This document shows positions 23,253 through 35,036 of a stretch of 64,000 nucleotides of DNA, piece by piece. The stretch is taken from NCBI GenBank assembly GCA_973895155.1, contig OZ316893.1:10354001-10418000 (forward strand), in the 5' to 3' direction. The position numbers were made by a program, and so were the translations under genes. Every line of letters begins with the position of its first letter. Within the stretch, counting starts at the first letter, position 1. The notes under the pieces were generated by a model. The model worked only from the letters and a program-made list of their open reading frames with translations. It ran no database searches and had not been told where the DNA came from. This stretch comes from Marsupella aquatica. Its lineage: Eukaryota > Marchantiophyta.

Positions 23253-26200
23253 CTTGCCCACCGTCCGTAAACACTACGTATGTATTCAACAAGATAAGAC
23301 TCTCACTCTGCAAGGTAGATCAAAGACTCGGAAAATCAATTCACGGAAATAAGAAATCCGATACAAGCAGATTTCCTCGTCAACCTACATTTCCCATCTC
23401 TGGTCGGATTTGTTTCTTGCACTGGTTAAATAACTGTGATCGGCATCTCGCCTCGTCACGCTCACTAATTTCTGAGGTTTAATCATTATCCCAAATTCGG
23501 TCTGACTGGGAAAAATTTACAATCGCGTCTACCAGACGAAAGCCACAGTAGCGAAAACACAAGATGGAGAGAGCGTGAGCAGAAAACGGAACGAGAAAGA
23601 CAGCGAGATAAAACCTCACACGAATTTTAGGATCAGCGAGGCCACAATCGAAGACCTGGTCTGTCACTGAGAGCGAGAAGGTGCACATGGAATCATTCAT
23701 GAGTGATACTTACCAGAATGAGTTGGGGAACTTCCTCAGGAGGTCTGTGGACGGCTGGCCTTCATGAAAGGTGCATTCACGATGCCCAACCTCTACAAGG
23801 AGCTCACATTACACACCATTGCAGCGTAAGCTCTGGTGCTCGGGCTGCAAGCTCTCGTCCCCTGCATTCTTTTCCTACTGTTGCTTCAGCCGCCAACACA
23901 CCAAGACGGCGGATGGTGGCGGTGGTGGTGGTGGTAGGCTGAGGCCAGGGTTCCTTGGGAGAGGGGACACTCGACCCTCAGCTCTCCTACAATGCAGGAG
24001 CCCTCAAAGTACCTTACAGTCCTGTAAAGGGTGTCAAAGGTGCTACTGGCACCGGGAGTGTGTCAAGGATTATGGCAGTATGGTACACTGTTAGGTTCTG
24101 ACCAGCTGTAGCCGAGAGCAACTGTGGAGGAACCCGGGAAGGGCTGGTAGAGAGTAGTAAGGGATGGCCAAGATCAATATTAATTTACAAGCCCTATGCC
24201 CGTGCCTTGCATGGTGCAAGGAGGGCTAGCCCATAGGGAGTTAGGCTGGGGCATTTATGGGGCAGCGGGAAGCACATATGAGCCAGGAGTGCACATTTCT
24301 TCCATCAATGGTCAGGGAAAACAGCTGATCGAATCCAATGGCTGCGGATCTTTAGGGTATTGTATACCATGCCATATCGAAGATGGCTTGTCCGGGTGCT
24401 TGTCTACAAAAAACAAAAAAGCCGGGAGCAAATCCTACCTTTACCAAAAAATAGGTTCTTTTGCATAGTCAAATTTATCCACACAATGCTCCTGCCTCAC
24501 TTGCCTGCCTGAGGTGCCCTATGCCGCTGCCTACCGCAATGAAAAAAAATTTAAGATTAGATATATTATTACAGAACAGAGAAAAACAAAGAAAAAATAA
24601 TCGAAAGGTAGAATTCTCCCTCCTATTGCGTGACCTTGTAATTTGGACTCCACAACATCTTGGGCACCACTCCCCAGCAACAACAACCAACACAAATCCT
24701 CCTCACAACTAGTCCCAACTGCCAAGAGGACATCCAAGATGCCTAGGCCAGGGAAGGGTCCAGCATCAAACCCCATGACTTGAATAAGTTAAGCAGATGC
24801 CCTGCAATGAAGAAAGTTGGCCCTAAGAAGGAGAACCTCACTGTTCAAGCATATGTGAGGGGAGCAAAGCTTTGGTGGGCTATATCACTTCATTTGATAG
24901 GCGAGGTGTAGACCCTTTATCTTGGTAAAGCACTAGAGGAGGCTCGTTAATCAACAAGTACCACCTCTAGGCCGTGGTCAGTCCTAGAATGCTTGGACCT
25001 GCTGTGGTAGGAGTAGAAACACAGACTCACCCAACCATAACTGAAGTTGTGGGTGTGATCTCAAAGGAGATACCACAACAAATTGTCAATCTTACAACAA
25101 GGACTTTAAAGCACCATTGTCCATCACAAAATCTGCATCCACCAGGTTTCACCATTTTTAGTACATTTTTCCTTAAATTGTGGACCAGGTTTCACCATTT
25201 TTAGTACATTTTCCCTGAAATTTTTGGAGCAAAGTTTCATCCTAGAGGAGAAGATTGTGAAAAAGGGAGAAATATTGGACACTTCTCCTTTTTATATAGC
25301 CAGTGGTGGGTTATCGTGAGGTAGCTATGGTACACTCCTTGAGTTGGGGACGTTGTGCCACCACAGTTAATCTCATATGCCTTGAAGTATCTGAACACAA
25401 ATCTACATTTTGTGGCAGGCTTTTCGCATTTGAAGGAATAATACTAGTACTTGGAAATGAATGGCCACCATGATTGTTAGTGAATGATGGAGTTGAGGAG
25501 GACTCCGCCACAATTATAGCTATGGTCTCGACAGATGACCTTGCCATCCAAGACCGTGTCATCCTTTCGCACCTATGGAACGTGAAGTTGTTACCCAGGT
25601 CTATGGGACATGAAAGTATCAGCTCTTGCAATCTTCATCGGTATGGTCTTGAAACGTCTACTCGGAGGAATTTGGGGATTTTTGAAACACGTATTTGTTC
25701 AAATTCATTAGAAACTGGCCTGCCTTGAACCGTGTCAACATTACTTGTGTGTCACGCTCTAGAGCTTGCCTGTGACATTTGGCAGTCTGCACAACTTCAG
25801 AGGATCTTCAATCTGAAAAATTGCTTGGGTACCCAGGTTCCTCAATCTTTAGTTACCTATCTGCACTGAAACACCTTGAGTGCGACCATTGGGACAAACT
25901 GCCCTTCCCTTCCCTTCGCCTGCCTGTCTGTTTTGAAGGATCTAACAACTGAAATTTGTCGCGGCAGTGCACACCCTTTAACTCCACAATTCGGTCATAA
26001 ACTCAAGATGCATTGAGCACCTTCAGTTCCACCTTTGTGACCAGTGTCGTTACTGATTCATTTAGAATGCCATTTTATGTGTTGCCTGACTCGTCTGGAA
26101 ACTGCCTTGTTTAGGCATCTTGAGTTGATCGATCGTGGCAATTGGACCTCCATGACTACCGTTTTCACGGAGTTGCAAGTTGGGAATCAGTGGATATTAT

Positions 26201-27119
26201 CGTCTTACTCAAATCAAGGAGCTGCCCGACTCTCTGGAGAATCTCACTGCTCTTTGTCATTTCAATTTTAACTTTGTTAGTAGTTAATAGGTAGGATTCC
26301 TGACTACATGAAGAGTATGTAGTCGTTGCCAACTGTGGAGCTCAATTGGCTCTCTAAAGACAACTAGAATCTTGATTCAATGAATGAATGTTTAAGGGAA
26401 ACGGGGGTCCCACATATATACCCGTTGAGTGACAATCGATCAAGATACATCTAAGGGTAGAAGACAAAGACCTAAAGATCTACGGTACAGGCTAATAGCG
26501 TACATACAAGGAACTAGTGAATCATCACAATAGACGTACATCCGGATAATAAGGCGTGAAATCCGGGGAGTGGACTCAGATACATGTCTGAGTACAATCA
26601 TGTATTAACACTTAGAAGCGCATGATACTTTGCACAATAGTCATGGGCCAAAGTAACTGTCAACACCCTCCCTCGCTCTAAGTGTACACACGATCACATT
26701 GGAATTTCAGGAAAGATTCAATGGAGCCCAAATGTGATAGAATCACGTGGGCAGCTTGGCTATACACAGGGATGTGGTTGTTGCTGACAACCCTGATAGA
26801 AATTGTACACGTTTTGATCGTAAGCTGTGGCAGCTTGAGAAGGAGTTGTCTGAGAAGGTAGGACATGAAACCAAACTAGATAGAAGTGTACGAAAGCTGG
26901 AACCATTGAGAGATGTCACAATAATAGAGCAAATTCTCAATCGATTGAGAAAGCAGGTAGAGCCATCGGAGCTGCTGTCGTATAGACGAATTAGTAGAGC
27001 CTGGTATCAAGCAGTGAATCATACAGCGGAATGGATGGCCTTTGCTTGGGTGAAGTGGGAAATTGCACATGGTGAATGTAAAACTAGGCAACAACAAATT
27101 TGATTGTACTGGCTGCATC
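23253..27119. other. Degenerate repeat-derived stretch, no intact gene
   Basis: The first few hundred bases are the probable SPB1 promoter. Beyond ~23.7 kb only decayed pieces are visible. Around 24840-24960 a frame reads like a retrotransposon gag piece (YVRGAKLWWAISLHL, with stops). Around 25740-26270 scattered phrases resemble NLR LRR remnants (LPVTFGSLHNF, LSALKHLECDHWDKLPF) in different frames. Both are weak. Polypurine and Gly-coding simple repeats lie at 23918-23937. The interval 26380-26690, ending in the CAACACCCTCCC phrase common next to Copia LTRs, may be the LTR side of the Copia fragment that follows; no matching second LTR is in the window. Confidence 0.35.
25141..25226. repeat. 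43-base tandem duplication
   Basis: ACCAGGTTTCACCATTTTTA with the following TTTTCC-TAAATT segment occurs at 25141 and again at 25184, with few differences. Confidence 0.7.
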
Positions 27120-27595
27120 TCAAGGATATTCGAAAGGAGATAGACAACCAAGAGGACTCCATAAGAACCAGCATGAGTGATAGGAACGCAAGAAGTAAGA
27201 AGTGTGATGTTGGTACTCAGTATGATCTTCGTCGGGAATACAGCTAAGGTCCAGGACTCCAATGGCAGAACGGTGTCTTTCAAAATGAGGTCGGGACAAG
27301 GCCTTGGTTAGTACATCAGCAGGTTGAAGATCTGTTGGGATGTACATAAGGTTGATTTCCCCCTCAAGGACGCGTTCCCGAACAAAGTGATGATGGACTT
27401 CTATATGTTTCGTTCGAGCATGGAAAACTGGATTTCGGGCAAGCTTGATGGCGCCTTCATTGTGACAATGAAGGGTTGGTTGAGATGAAGGAAGAGCATC
27501 AAGAATGTGGTGATCCTTACATTTTAATGTGACTTCAATATCGGGGATGAGCCGAAGTTCAAGAAGCAGACGGCGGATGTAAACAGCTTCTTGTG
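27120..27595 (-). pseudogene. Copia (Ty1) polyprotein fragment, RNase H end
   Basis: The minus strand reads AQEAVYIRRLLLELRLIPD and then NEGAIKLARNPVFHARTKH. It continues IEVHHHFVRERVLEGEINL and YIPTDLQPADVLTKALSRPHF. This is the C-terminal RNase H signature of Copia retrotransposons, ending near 27255. There is a TAA inside the stretch (near 27519), so it is not a working gene. It is cut at 27595 precisely where the CACTA terminus of the next element begins, so the upstream pol domains are absent here. Transcription would have run leftward, which puts its 3' LTR in 26.3-27.1 kb. Confidence 0.8.
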
Positions 27596-27611
27596 CACTA
27601 GTAGGATTTCA

Positions 27612-27765
27612 GCATTTAATGACTACAAGAGTAATGACTCATTGTCATATATGACTTTATGGCAAGGTGAATGACAGCTTAGTTTCAAAGTCATTTGTGT
27701 TTGTAACCAATGACTTCCATGAATGACTTACGCAATGAAATGACATGCTTAAGTCATTGAAGACA
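27612..27765. repeat. Left subterminal AATGAC repeats of element D
   Basis: AATGACT, AATGACA and the complement AGTCATT recur roughly every 15-25 bases immediately inside the left terminus, in both orientations. Confidence 0.65.
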
Positions 27766-29202
27766 AAACAAAGTTGACTGATCCCAGGTGTCAAAATGAA
27801 GTTATTTAGGACACATATTGGTCTTGGAAATTGTGTGCAAATGGAAATATCTACCTACAACAACAAAGGCCGTCCGAAGCTAAGGCAATTCATCTTGGAT
27901 AAACCCCGGGATAAACCCAAGTGTACAAGGCCAGACAAAACCCAATTGCAGTGAGGTTGAAATAGTTTGGGCGTAGGGAGTGGGTAGGGGGTCTATATTG
28001 GAGGGAGGCCTTATCCTGGTGTCATTTGCACAGGTATTCCTGGCCAGTGACTCATTTGACTAAACCACAAGGAATTCGTAGACTTCAATAATATTTAATA
28101 CCTATGCAATCAATCGTGCCCGTGAAGAGTTCTATGCGAAGGGTTAAAATTGAAAAGGTTTCCCACTTTTATTATGACCATAAATTCCTGTGAACATTAT
28201 TAAGCTACTGTAGAATAGACTCTATAATAGTTTGTCTACTTAGGCTGAGTTTGGTCTATTCACTTTCAGCTGTCTAGGTTACATTGTCTTCAGCTGTCTA
28301 GACCAAATATTGTCTTCAGCTATGTACACTAACTAGATTGTGCCCAATTCACTTTTTCTGAAACTAGAAACTACTGAATGATTCTGAAGAACAGAGGAAT
28401 CCATTTACACTTTCACTTCTGACATTGAGAAGTTCCCAGGTATGATCATGTAAAAAGTTCTTGCACTTTATTGAAGAGAAAACTGAGAATGATCCGGGCT
28501 CATGTGACAGAGGAATAAACGTCATCATTCCACCAGCCTATTCTTGCAACTTGAAATTGGAACCCTAATCTATAATTCCACGCAAGGCTATAGCAAATGT
28601 CTAGCTAGGTCTATTCTAGCAATCTAATTTCAAGTCGTCATGCATCATATGGATGAACATGAAGAATCTACTCTGGCTACTATAATCATTACGTACTCTG
28701 CCTACCATAGTCTACTACTTAATCTGGCTGCTTTCTTCATAATTGACTGATTGCTGAATTACTATGTCCAGCAGTCTCCCTTGCTCCCCCATACTTTTTT
28801 CAGGGATGAATACAATTTTACCTGCGCGCAGGCAATATAGAACAAAAGAGAGAAGGTGCACGAAAGAAATTAAATGACGGCCAGGCTTCACAAAAACCAA
28901 ACTAAAAGGGACGAATGTCCCAACTACTCCTTCAATTCACAACACCTGTGAAACAAACACCAGCTTGACTGCCCACTTTGACTCCATTCCTCAACGCGCG
29001 GGGGGGGAGGGGACGCAGGGCGGTGGTGCTCCAGAAATTAGAAAATAGTAGCAATCTCAAAAGAGACCAAGCCATAGCTTCACTTCTACTACCATAGGCA
29101 GTACCTACTGTCTACTGGGCCACACTCAAAATGCAGTGTAGATTGAAACATCCCCGAATTCTGTTAAAAGCTCATACCAAAAATTGATTGTCAAGCGAGA
29201 TG

Positions 29203-29985
29203 TCAAGTGTTGCTACAGAAAATCTCCTCACAACAAATGCATTGATAGACTTCATGGCCAGCTCGATCAATGCCAAGAATCTCCAAATTATATCTATGTG
29301 GCGTTGGGGCCCCTTCGTCCACACGCTGTTGTATAGCAGAAGTTGCAATGTCAAACTCCCTTTCGAACCATTCAATTGCAGCTAATTTTGTCTTGAAAGA
29401 TTTGTGTTTTTGCCCTGGGTAGCCATTAACCTGTCGTTCAGCTTCTGGCCAAGTCCTGTAAATGCCTGGATTGCGTCCAATTGGAACCGCATAGTATTTG
29501 GTTCTTGAAATAATTCCTAAATTGCAATTGTAAGGATGCGAAATAGCCAATGCTGGGCAAAATTGAGAGTTGATGCTCATAAATGATGTTGCAGCATCCT
29601 TATTTCTTGACTGTAGATGTTGGAATCTAGTTTGAGTAGCAGCGTAAGAGTAATTAGACCTACATTCCACTTGAACATGCTCCTTCACTTGGAGACTCTG
29701 ACCTCGAACATGGGAACGGTCCGTCTCTCCGTGTAGAGAGCCTACTCTCTGACAAAAGTCACTATCCAAGGACTCTAGGGCGGCATGGTCCTCAAATTTC
29801 ATTGCCAGAACTCTCTCACGGGGACCCTGGACATGGGAATGCTCTGTCAGGTTGTGGACATCGGGGACTCCAAAGAAAAATTCTTTCTCACCGGAATCGC
29901 CAAGTTGAGCAGGCTTCTTCTTCTTCTTCTTCAATGCCGGGGTTGGCGGAGCTTCCTTTCTCACTACTGCAGGAGCGTTCTCCAT
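29203..29985 (-). CDS. Transposon ORF with RNase H1 N-terminal (viroplasmin-type) domain
   Basis: The 260-aa frame starts at the ATG at 29985; the frame stays open upstream to ~30042 without another ATG. Residues ~17-30 are a Lys run (ALKKKKKKPAQL). Residues ~163-210 contain YYAVPIGRNPGIYRTW and QVNGYPGQKHKSFKT. These are the hallmark of the small RNase H1 N-terminal domain that binds RNA/DNA hybrids. The same fold occurs in eukaryotic RNase H1 and caulimovirus viroplasmin. No catalytic RNase H domain follows; the C-terminus has a CICCEEIFC cluster. It sits on the reverse strand within element D, the same position and orientation as the charged reverse-strand genes of CACTA-A and CACTA-B. It may therefore be that element's accessory protein. 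Earlier exons may lie upstream to ~30567, where an open frame exists, but I could not join them. Confidence 0.6.
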   Translation of the reverse strand: MENAPAVVRKEAPPTPALKKKKKKPAQLGDSGEKEFFFGVPDVHNLTEHSHVQGPRERVLAMKFEDHAALESLDSDFCQRVGSLHGETDRSHVRGQSLQVKEHVQVECRSNYSYAATQTRFQHLQSRNKDAATSFMSINSQFCPALAISHPYNCNLGIISRTKYYAVPIGRNPGIYRTWPEAERQVNGYPGQKHKSFKTKLAAIEWFEREFDIATSAIQQRVDEGAPTPHRYNLEILGIDRAGHEVYQCICCEEIFCSNT

Positions 29986-30524
29986 GTGCTCTACCAGCAG
30001 ATTGCAAAGCCCATCTAAGTGTTCATGCAAAAATCGCAACACATATAGCCTCCCTCCAACATAGACCCCCTTCCCAACTTACCCCCTTGGCCCAAAAATA
30101 CCGTTTGTAACCTTGACAATCCCTCCATATGTTGCCAGGGCCACAAGGACATCAGGATGCTTGCATTTGTCAAGCGCCACCACCCACACACCCATACTTA
30201 CATGACCTTGGCATTCTAAAGTGTGGCACATGGGGGGCAAGTTCCACCGGTTTATGCAAATCACTCCAAAGTCATACAACTTTGGAGCATTTTGCCCAAA
30301 CTTGTGCCATGGCCTCAATACATGTATAAATGTGGCTTCAAATAAGTCTTTAAGATTGAAGTGGTGCAACTAGTGGTCCAGGGTTGATGGTGTCTCCGCC
30401 CTACTCCCTGTTGGCTGGGTAGACCACTTAATGTACGGCTCCATCCCTCCTAAGTAGGCAACCATAGGCCCAAGGATGCACCCAGTCATAACCGGCCCCA
30501 CATCAATGACACCATCTTTGACAA

Positions 30525-30745
30525 CTTTAATGACGCCTTTTAGAGTCATGGGCACAAATGACAGCATTGGGGACTCACTAAATGACGCAAAAATGAGTTT
30601 ACAAGCCTGGTACGTGATTGGGGTGAATGACTATCAATTACGTCATTCCAGGAGTAAGGCCAATAGTCATGGAGTGCAATCACTTGAAAGGGAGTCAATT
30701 TTGGAGTGGCTGGTATGTCATTCCAGTCAGTGGAAGTCAAGTCAA
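30525..30745. repeat. Right subterminal AATGAC repeats of element D
   Basis: At least eight AATGAC/GTCATT-type motifs in mixed orientation, mirroring the left cluster at 27612-27765. Confidence 0.65.
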
Positions 30746-30850
30746 GGCATAACTTTACTAGAGTCTTATCAAAATTATATGGCTGGACTCAATGGATAAT
30801 TGGTGCTAATGCTCCCTGGCACAATGTTGAGGTGAAATCCAATGTTAGTG

Positions 30851-32480
30851 TTGTCATCCTTCCAATCTAATATATGTTATTGCCTCTGAAGAGTGTAGGG
30901 TGAGATGTAGGAGCAAAAATTTATTCCCAAGCGGTAAAGGCATTCTCAAGCATAAATTCCTAAGTCAAAGGATTTTATGCATAAAATTTAAGCCATAGGT
31001 CATTCCTAAGAACATCATATTAAAGGTCATTCCTAGGTTAAAGGATATATACCCTAAGGCCTTAAGTCTTCAATATATTCTTTGGACTGAACCTTTCTCA
31101 TATCACCTACACGTACAAACAAAAGGCATTTGCAAGTTGTTTACATAGGCCACTTAAGTATGTAAATATCCCCGACTACAATGAGGGCATGGTTCATCAA
31201 ACCAAGGTGTCATGAACAGTGTATACCATGAGGCCATTTACTAATGACTCAATTAGTAAACCATAATTAAACAAATTAACTTCTAAACGCGTAATGAAGG
31301 GTTAGGAACCAGGTAGTGAACGAAGGAAAGCAGGGACGCGGAGGGATTGCTCTGCTCTGCTGTCGTCTAATCTCCTCTCTTCTAGTCTTCGCGCTCTTTT
31401 CTGTGCGCACATTTTTGCGACGATATATCCTTCGCGCTCGTTTCTGTGTGTAGATTTTCGCGACGATATATCCTGACGAGTGATCGATGAACTATCTTGA
31501 GAATGGCTCTTCATTCTGCTTAGAGATGATGCAAATGTTTGTTCATAGTAGTCACTAAGTGAGACGTGCATTCAATGGTATGTCGACGCAAAATTAGTAC
31601 TCACTTGCCCAATGTTCCTTTTGATTGATGAAGTTTCTTGAAATCTGTAAGCGCATAGTTTTGGCTTCACAATTTCATGGACTTAGTTCTTGACTTAATT
31701 TAGGGTTCAGGTCATTCTCGGTGTTCATCAGGATATTTTCCACTCTTACGGTCAAGCAATGGATTCACGGGTTTTCTAGCAGGAGGTGAGGTGATTGTTT
31801 AGGGTTTAGGCGACAAGACATGTGCCCAAGTGACGCAAGAGGAAGAGGGAGGAAAGGAGCAAGTTGCTATGACTATTGAGGTGACAGTCTGCGCTGATCT
31901 ACTAGCTCCATTGTGTAAGTAAAAAAACTATTGCTATTGTTAGTGATTTGGTGTCTTTGATTGTGGCAGTATATCCTCACTGAAGTTTTGCTGAAGACAT
32001 ACTTTGAAAGGCCTAGCCCTACAGAGCCGAACCATTCTCCCCAGTCTTAGACAGAACTCTAGTGATTGCAATTCTATTTTGTGGTGGGGTCTCGTTTTGA
32101 AGTGGGCTAGCTAGCGATCCCAACTTTTGTGCTTGTATGTATATCCTCCCGATATACATTGCAGTGTTCTTGGTTGAATTGTGTCGCACCATTGTGGTCG
32201 TCGGAAGCAATTTTTTGAATCGCTTACCTTACATTCTTCGATAATAGAATTTTTGGTGTTCAAAGTTCCGCAAATTCTTACCCTTGGGAATGGGGGGATT
32301 GACATTATCTTCCTATATTTACCATTCTGGTTGTTAGTTATACCAGAGGTTGGCTGCAAATTCTTTTAGTGAAACTGTTAATCATCTGGACTAACTTATT
32401 TAGTCATTGCAATTTTTTTATTGTCTGGATTCTCTACGGAGCTGTATTGTGAGAGACTGGAATAAAAAACGGAGCCAAAT
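30851..32480. other. Spacer between elements D and A
   Basis: No supported gene. It contains a short-range repeat around 30980-31050 (GGTCATTCCTA) and the 43-base duplication listed separately. The segment 31826-31925 (GACGCAAGAGGAAGAGGGAGGAAAGG) resembles 42850-42935 on the far side of CACTA-A, so the two flanks may derive from related sequence. Confidence 0.4.
31389..31474. repeat. 43-base tandem duplication
   Basis: The unit begins TTCGCGCTCTTTTCTGTG and ends GCGACGATATATCCT; it occurs twice in a row with a handful of changes. Confidence 0.75.
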
Positions 32481-32514
32481 CACTAGTACATTTTGAGGCA
32501 TTTTACCGATTGTA

Positions 32515-32910
32515 TTTAGATCGGACGCCTTCAGGAAATCTGACGCGGAAATCTCACCTGTCCGATACCAAAAGAATCGCAATTTCCGATATAAATTTTA
32601 TCGGAAAACGACATCGGAAACTAATCGGAACTACCGATACCAAAACATTTGGGAGTTCCGTCGCCTAAACTGTCGGGAAACACTATGTCCGATGCCCGCA
32701 TAATTGGATGTCTGTTTCACGCATTTTCTGTTAGTGGAGGCGTCCGATTCTAGACCAATATTCTGGACATGGAAATGACCGATTGGTTTAACATCGGAAA
32801 TGTCCGATGTTATTTGGAACGGAAATTGCGATTATAGTAGAATCGGACTTTGCGATACGTTTGGGATGGAAAAGTACGATGATTGTGGCATCGGATATGG
32901 ATCGGTATCT
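32515..32910. repeat. Left subterminal ATCGGA/TCCGAT repeats of CACTA-A
   Basis: ATCGGA, TTCCGAT, GTCCGAT and close variants occur about twenty times in both orientations, often spaced 15-25 bases apart. In En/Spm the equivalent motifs are bound by the element's own regulatory protein. Confidence 0.85.
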
Positions 32911-33499
32911 ACCCGGAAACTATTTGGCAAGCTTGATTGGGCCTATTTTAAATGGGGGGCTAATTGGGGGTTTAATTGGGGTGCAATTTAATTCTTTAAC
33001 TGAGTTTTTATCTAGGGTTTAGAGAGGTCATTTAGTCAAGAGAGACTATCAATTTTGATTGCACACTATGTACCTTGAAACCCGGGCATGACACGGCATA
33101 ACTATATCTTATATACAAAAATGAAATATCGAGGGCAAAAGTACAAAAAATGGAGAACATCTCCATGCATAGTGCTAGCTATGCTAAAGGCTGGGCATAT
33201 CAAATGGACATAATGCCCTCCAACTATCCACCTCGCTAGCCTGGTACTAGATCTATACATGTCTACCTAGTCCACTATCCATACAAGCTATGTCGCGTCT
33301 TCCTCTTCTTCACACGGGAACGACTAGGCTGCTCTGCTCTATGAGTCTCTACCGCTGACACACCAGGTAGCACATCATGGTCGTGGCTACCTGATCTGCC
33401 TCCATCGTCATGTGGATGAGGTGCAGAAGCAATCTCTGGTACTCCCCCACCTCCAGATGCGCCTGAACCATGGGAAGGCACTCCTTCCCCGACACAAGT

Positions 33500-34150
33500 G
33501 TGGAAAGAAGCCCCTCCAGCACCACCACCACTACCCCCCTCAGGCCGAGTCTCACCTCCACCACTATGACGGGAACCTCCCGACTGGGTGCCTACACCAC
33601 CACTATGAATAGGATATGGTGTGGGCACATGACCACCAAGGCCCCCCCCGGACTGTCGCAAACCAGCTGGTACACTACCAGGGCTAGCCCTAAACTGATG
33701 AGGTGCAGCAACTCCACCACTACCCCCCTCAGGGCGAGACTCACCTCCACCACTATGGCCGGAACCTCCAGACTGGATGCCTACACCACCACTATGAACA
33801 GGAGATGGTGTGGGCACATGACCACCAAGGCCTCCCCCGGACTGTCGCGAACCAGCTGGTACACTACCAGGGCCAGCCCTAAACTGACGAGGTGCAGCAA
33901 CTCCACCACTACCCCCCTCAGGACGAGACTCACCTCCACCACTACGGCCGGAACCTCCAGACTGGATGCCTACACCACCACTATGAATAGGAGATGGTGT
34001 GGGCACATGACCACCAAGGCCTCCCCCGGACTATCGTGAACCAGCTGGTACACTACCAGGGCCAGCCCTAAACTGACGAGGTGCAACAACTCCACCACTA
34101 CCCCCCTCAGGGCGAGACTCACCTCCACCACTATGGCCGGAACCTCCTGA
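33500..34150. repeat. 189-bp in-frame tandem repeat array
   Basis: Marker phrase ATGAATAGGA-ATGGTGTGGGCACATG recurs at 33605, 33794 and 33983, an exact 189-bp period (63 codons); flanking partial units bring the total to about 3.5. It keeps the reading frame of the reverse-strand gene, encoding GGHVPTPSPIHSGGVGIQSG-type units. Confidence 0.85.
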
Positions 34151-34934
34151 CTGGCCAACGACATGACCAGTATGAACACCAGCCCGTTGTCGAGACCCAC
34201 CTGGTACAACACCAGGGCCAGTCCTCACTCGACCACCTGCTGTGGCTAGAACTCCAGACTCACTACGAACCCCTTGGTTGTGACCTACTTTGGCTGGAAC
34301 CCGGGACTCACTCCGTCCACTCCTACCGGCTAATCTCTGACGAGAAGGAGGCATATCACCTGCTCTATGCTCCATCCGGCGAGTGGAGCCACCTACACCC
34401 CGACCAGACTGGTGACGTCCACTCTCTCGGGGTCCTGACCGGCCACGTGCACCAGTAGAACCTCGTACTGGAGCCTCGGCCACACTCCCCTCTGAAGCAC
34501 TATCATCCTCCGCATCCTCCTCATCCTCCTCCCCCTCACCATCCTCCTCACTCTCCAAGTCCTCCTCACCCCCTGACTCATCCTGCACATAGTAACAATC
34601 TCCAATCCATATGTCATTCCGCAACATACGTACCAGCATGAAGCCATCTTTCAAATCATTCTAATATCCGCACTTACCGAGGCCAACATGTCGTCCATGT
34701 GAATCTTTAGCGCCCGAGCACCATGCTCCTTTGCCAGCTTTCTCTCTGCCGGCAACAATGGTCGTCCGTGCTCTTTCTCCTACACACCCAAACCATATGC
34801 CACCCCCAATACTAAGGTCAATTATAGCAACCCTACCCTGGCCTAATTAAACACCTATATAAACCCTTCACCGTCAAAGACCCATAAGAACACTTAGCCG
34901 TTCATGCACAAGCTATTCAAAAATTTGAATATGT

Positions 34935-35036
34935 CCGATACTAATAGAATCGGTACCCTCGACAGTTCCGATTCTTTTTTATTGTCCGATGCTGCATCCG
35001 ATACTTAGAGGATCGGACTAGAATCGGACCTTACAT
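34935..35036. repeat. Internal ATCGGA cluster in intron 1 of the CACTA-A reverse gene
   Basis: Seven or so ATCGGA/TCCGAT motifs in ~100 bases, between exons 1 and 2 of the reverse-strand gene. The same motif as at the element ends. Confidence 0.8.

Larger units (their letters stand above)
27596..30850. mobile_element. CACTA-like element D (non-autonomous)
   Basis: The left end reads CACTAGTAGGATTTCAGC at 27596, and the right end, reverse-complemented from 30850, reads CACTAACATTGGATTTCACC. CACTA and GGATTTCA match with a two-base offset. Dense AATGAC/GTCATT motifs lie just inside both ends, the usual subterminal repeat plan of CACTA (En/Spm) transposons. No tnp2 transposase is present. The 3-bp flanks (GTG and TTG) differ, and Copia sequence does not resume on the right, so the right boundary may be wrong or rearranged. 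Confidence 0.5.

Noticed and set aside
23771-24094. Frame with a CKGCQRCYWHREC Cys/His cluster that looked like a zinc-binding domain
   Set aside because: Short, no surrounding homology and no splice support; low-complexity Gly run within it.
26747-27103. 118-codon plus-strand frame
   Set aside because: Starts at GTG, no family, and lies where the Copia LTR side is expected.
30079-30567. Minus-strand frames upstream of the RNase H1-domain ORF
   Set aside because: No family, separated by a stop at ~30367 and no convincing splice pair to the ORF at 29985; possible but not supportable as exons.
33412-34039. Plus-strand 189-codon Thr/Ser-rich frame
   Set aside because: Antisense of the Gly-rich tandem array in the CACTA-A reverse gene; the reverse gene has exon homology to CACTA-B.
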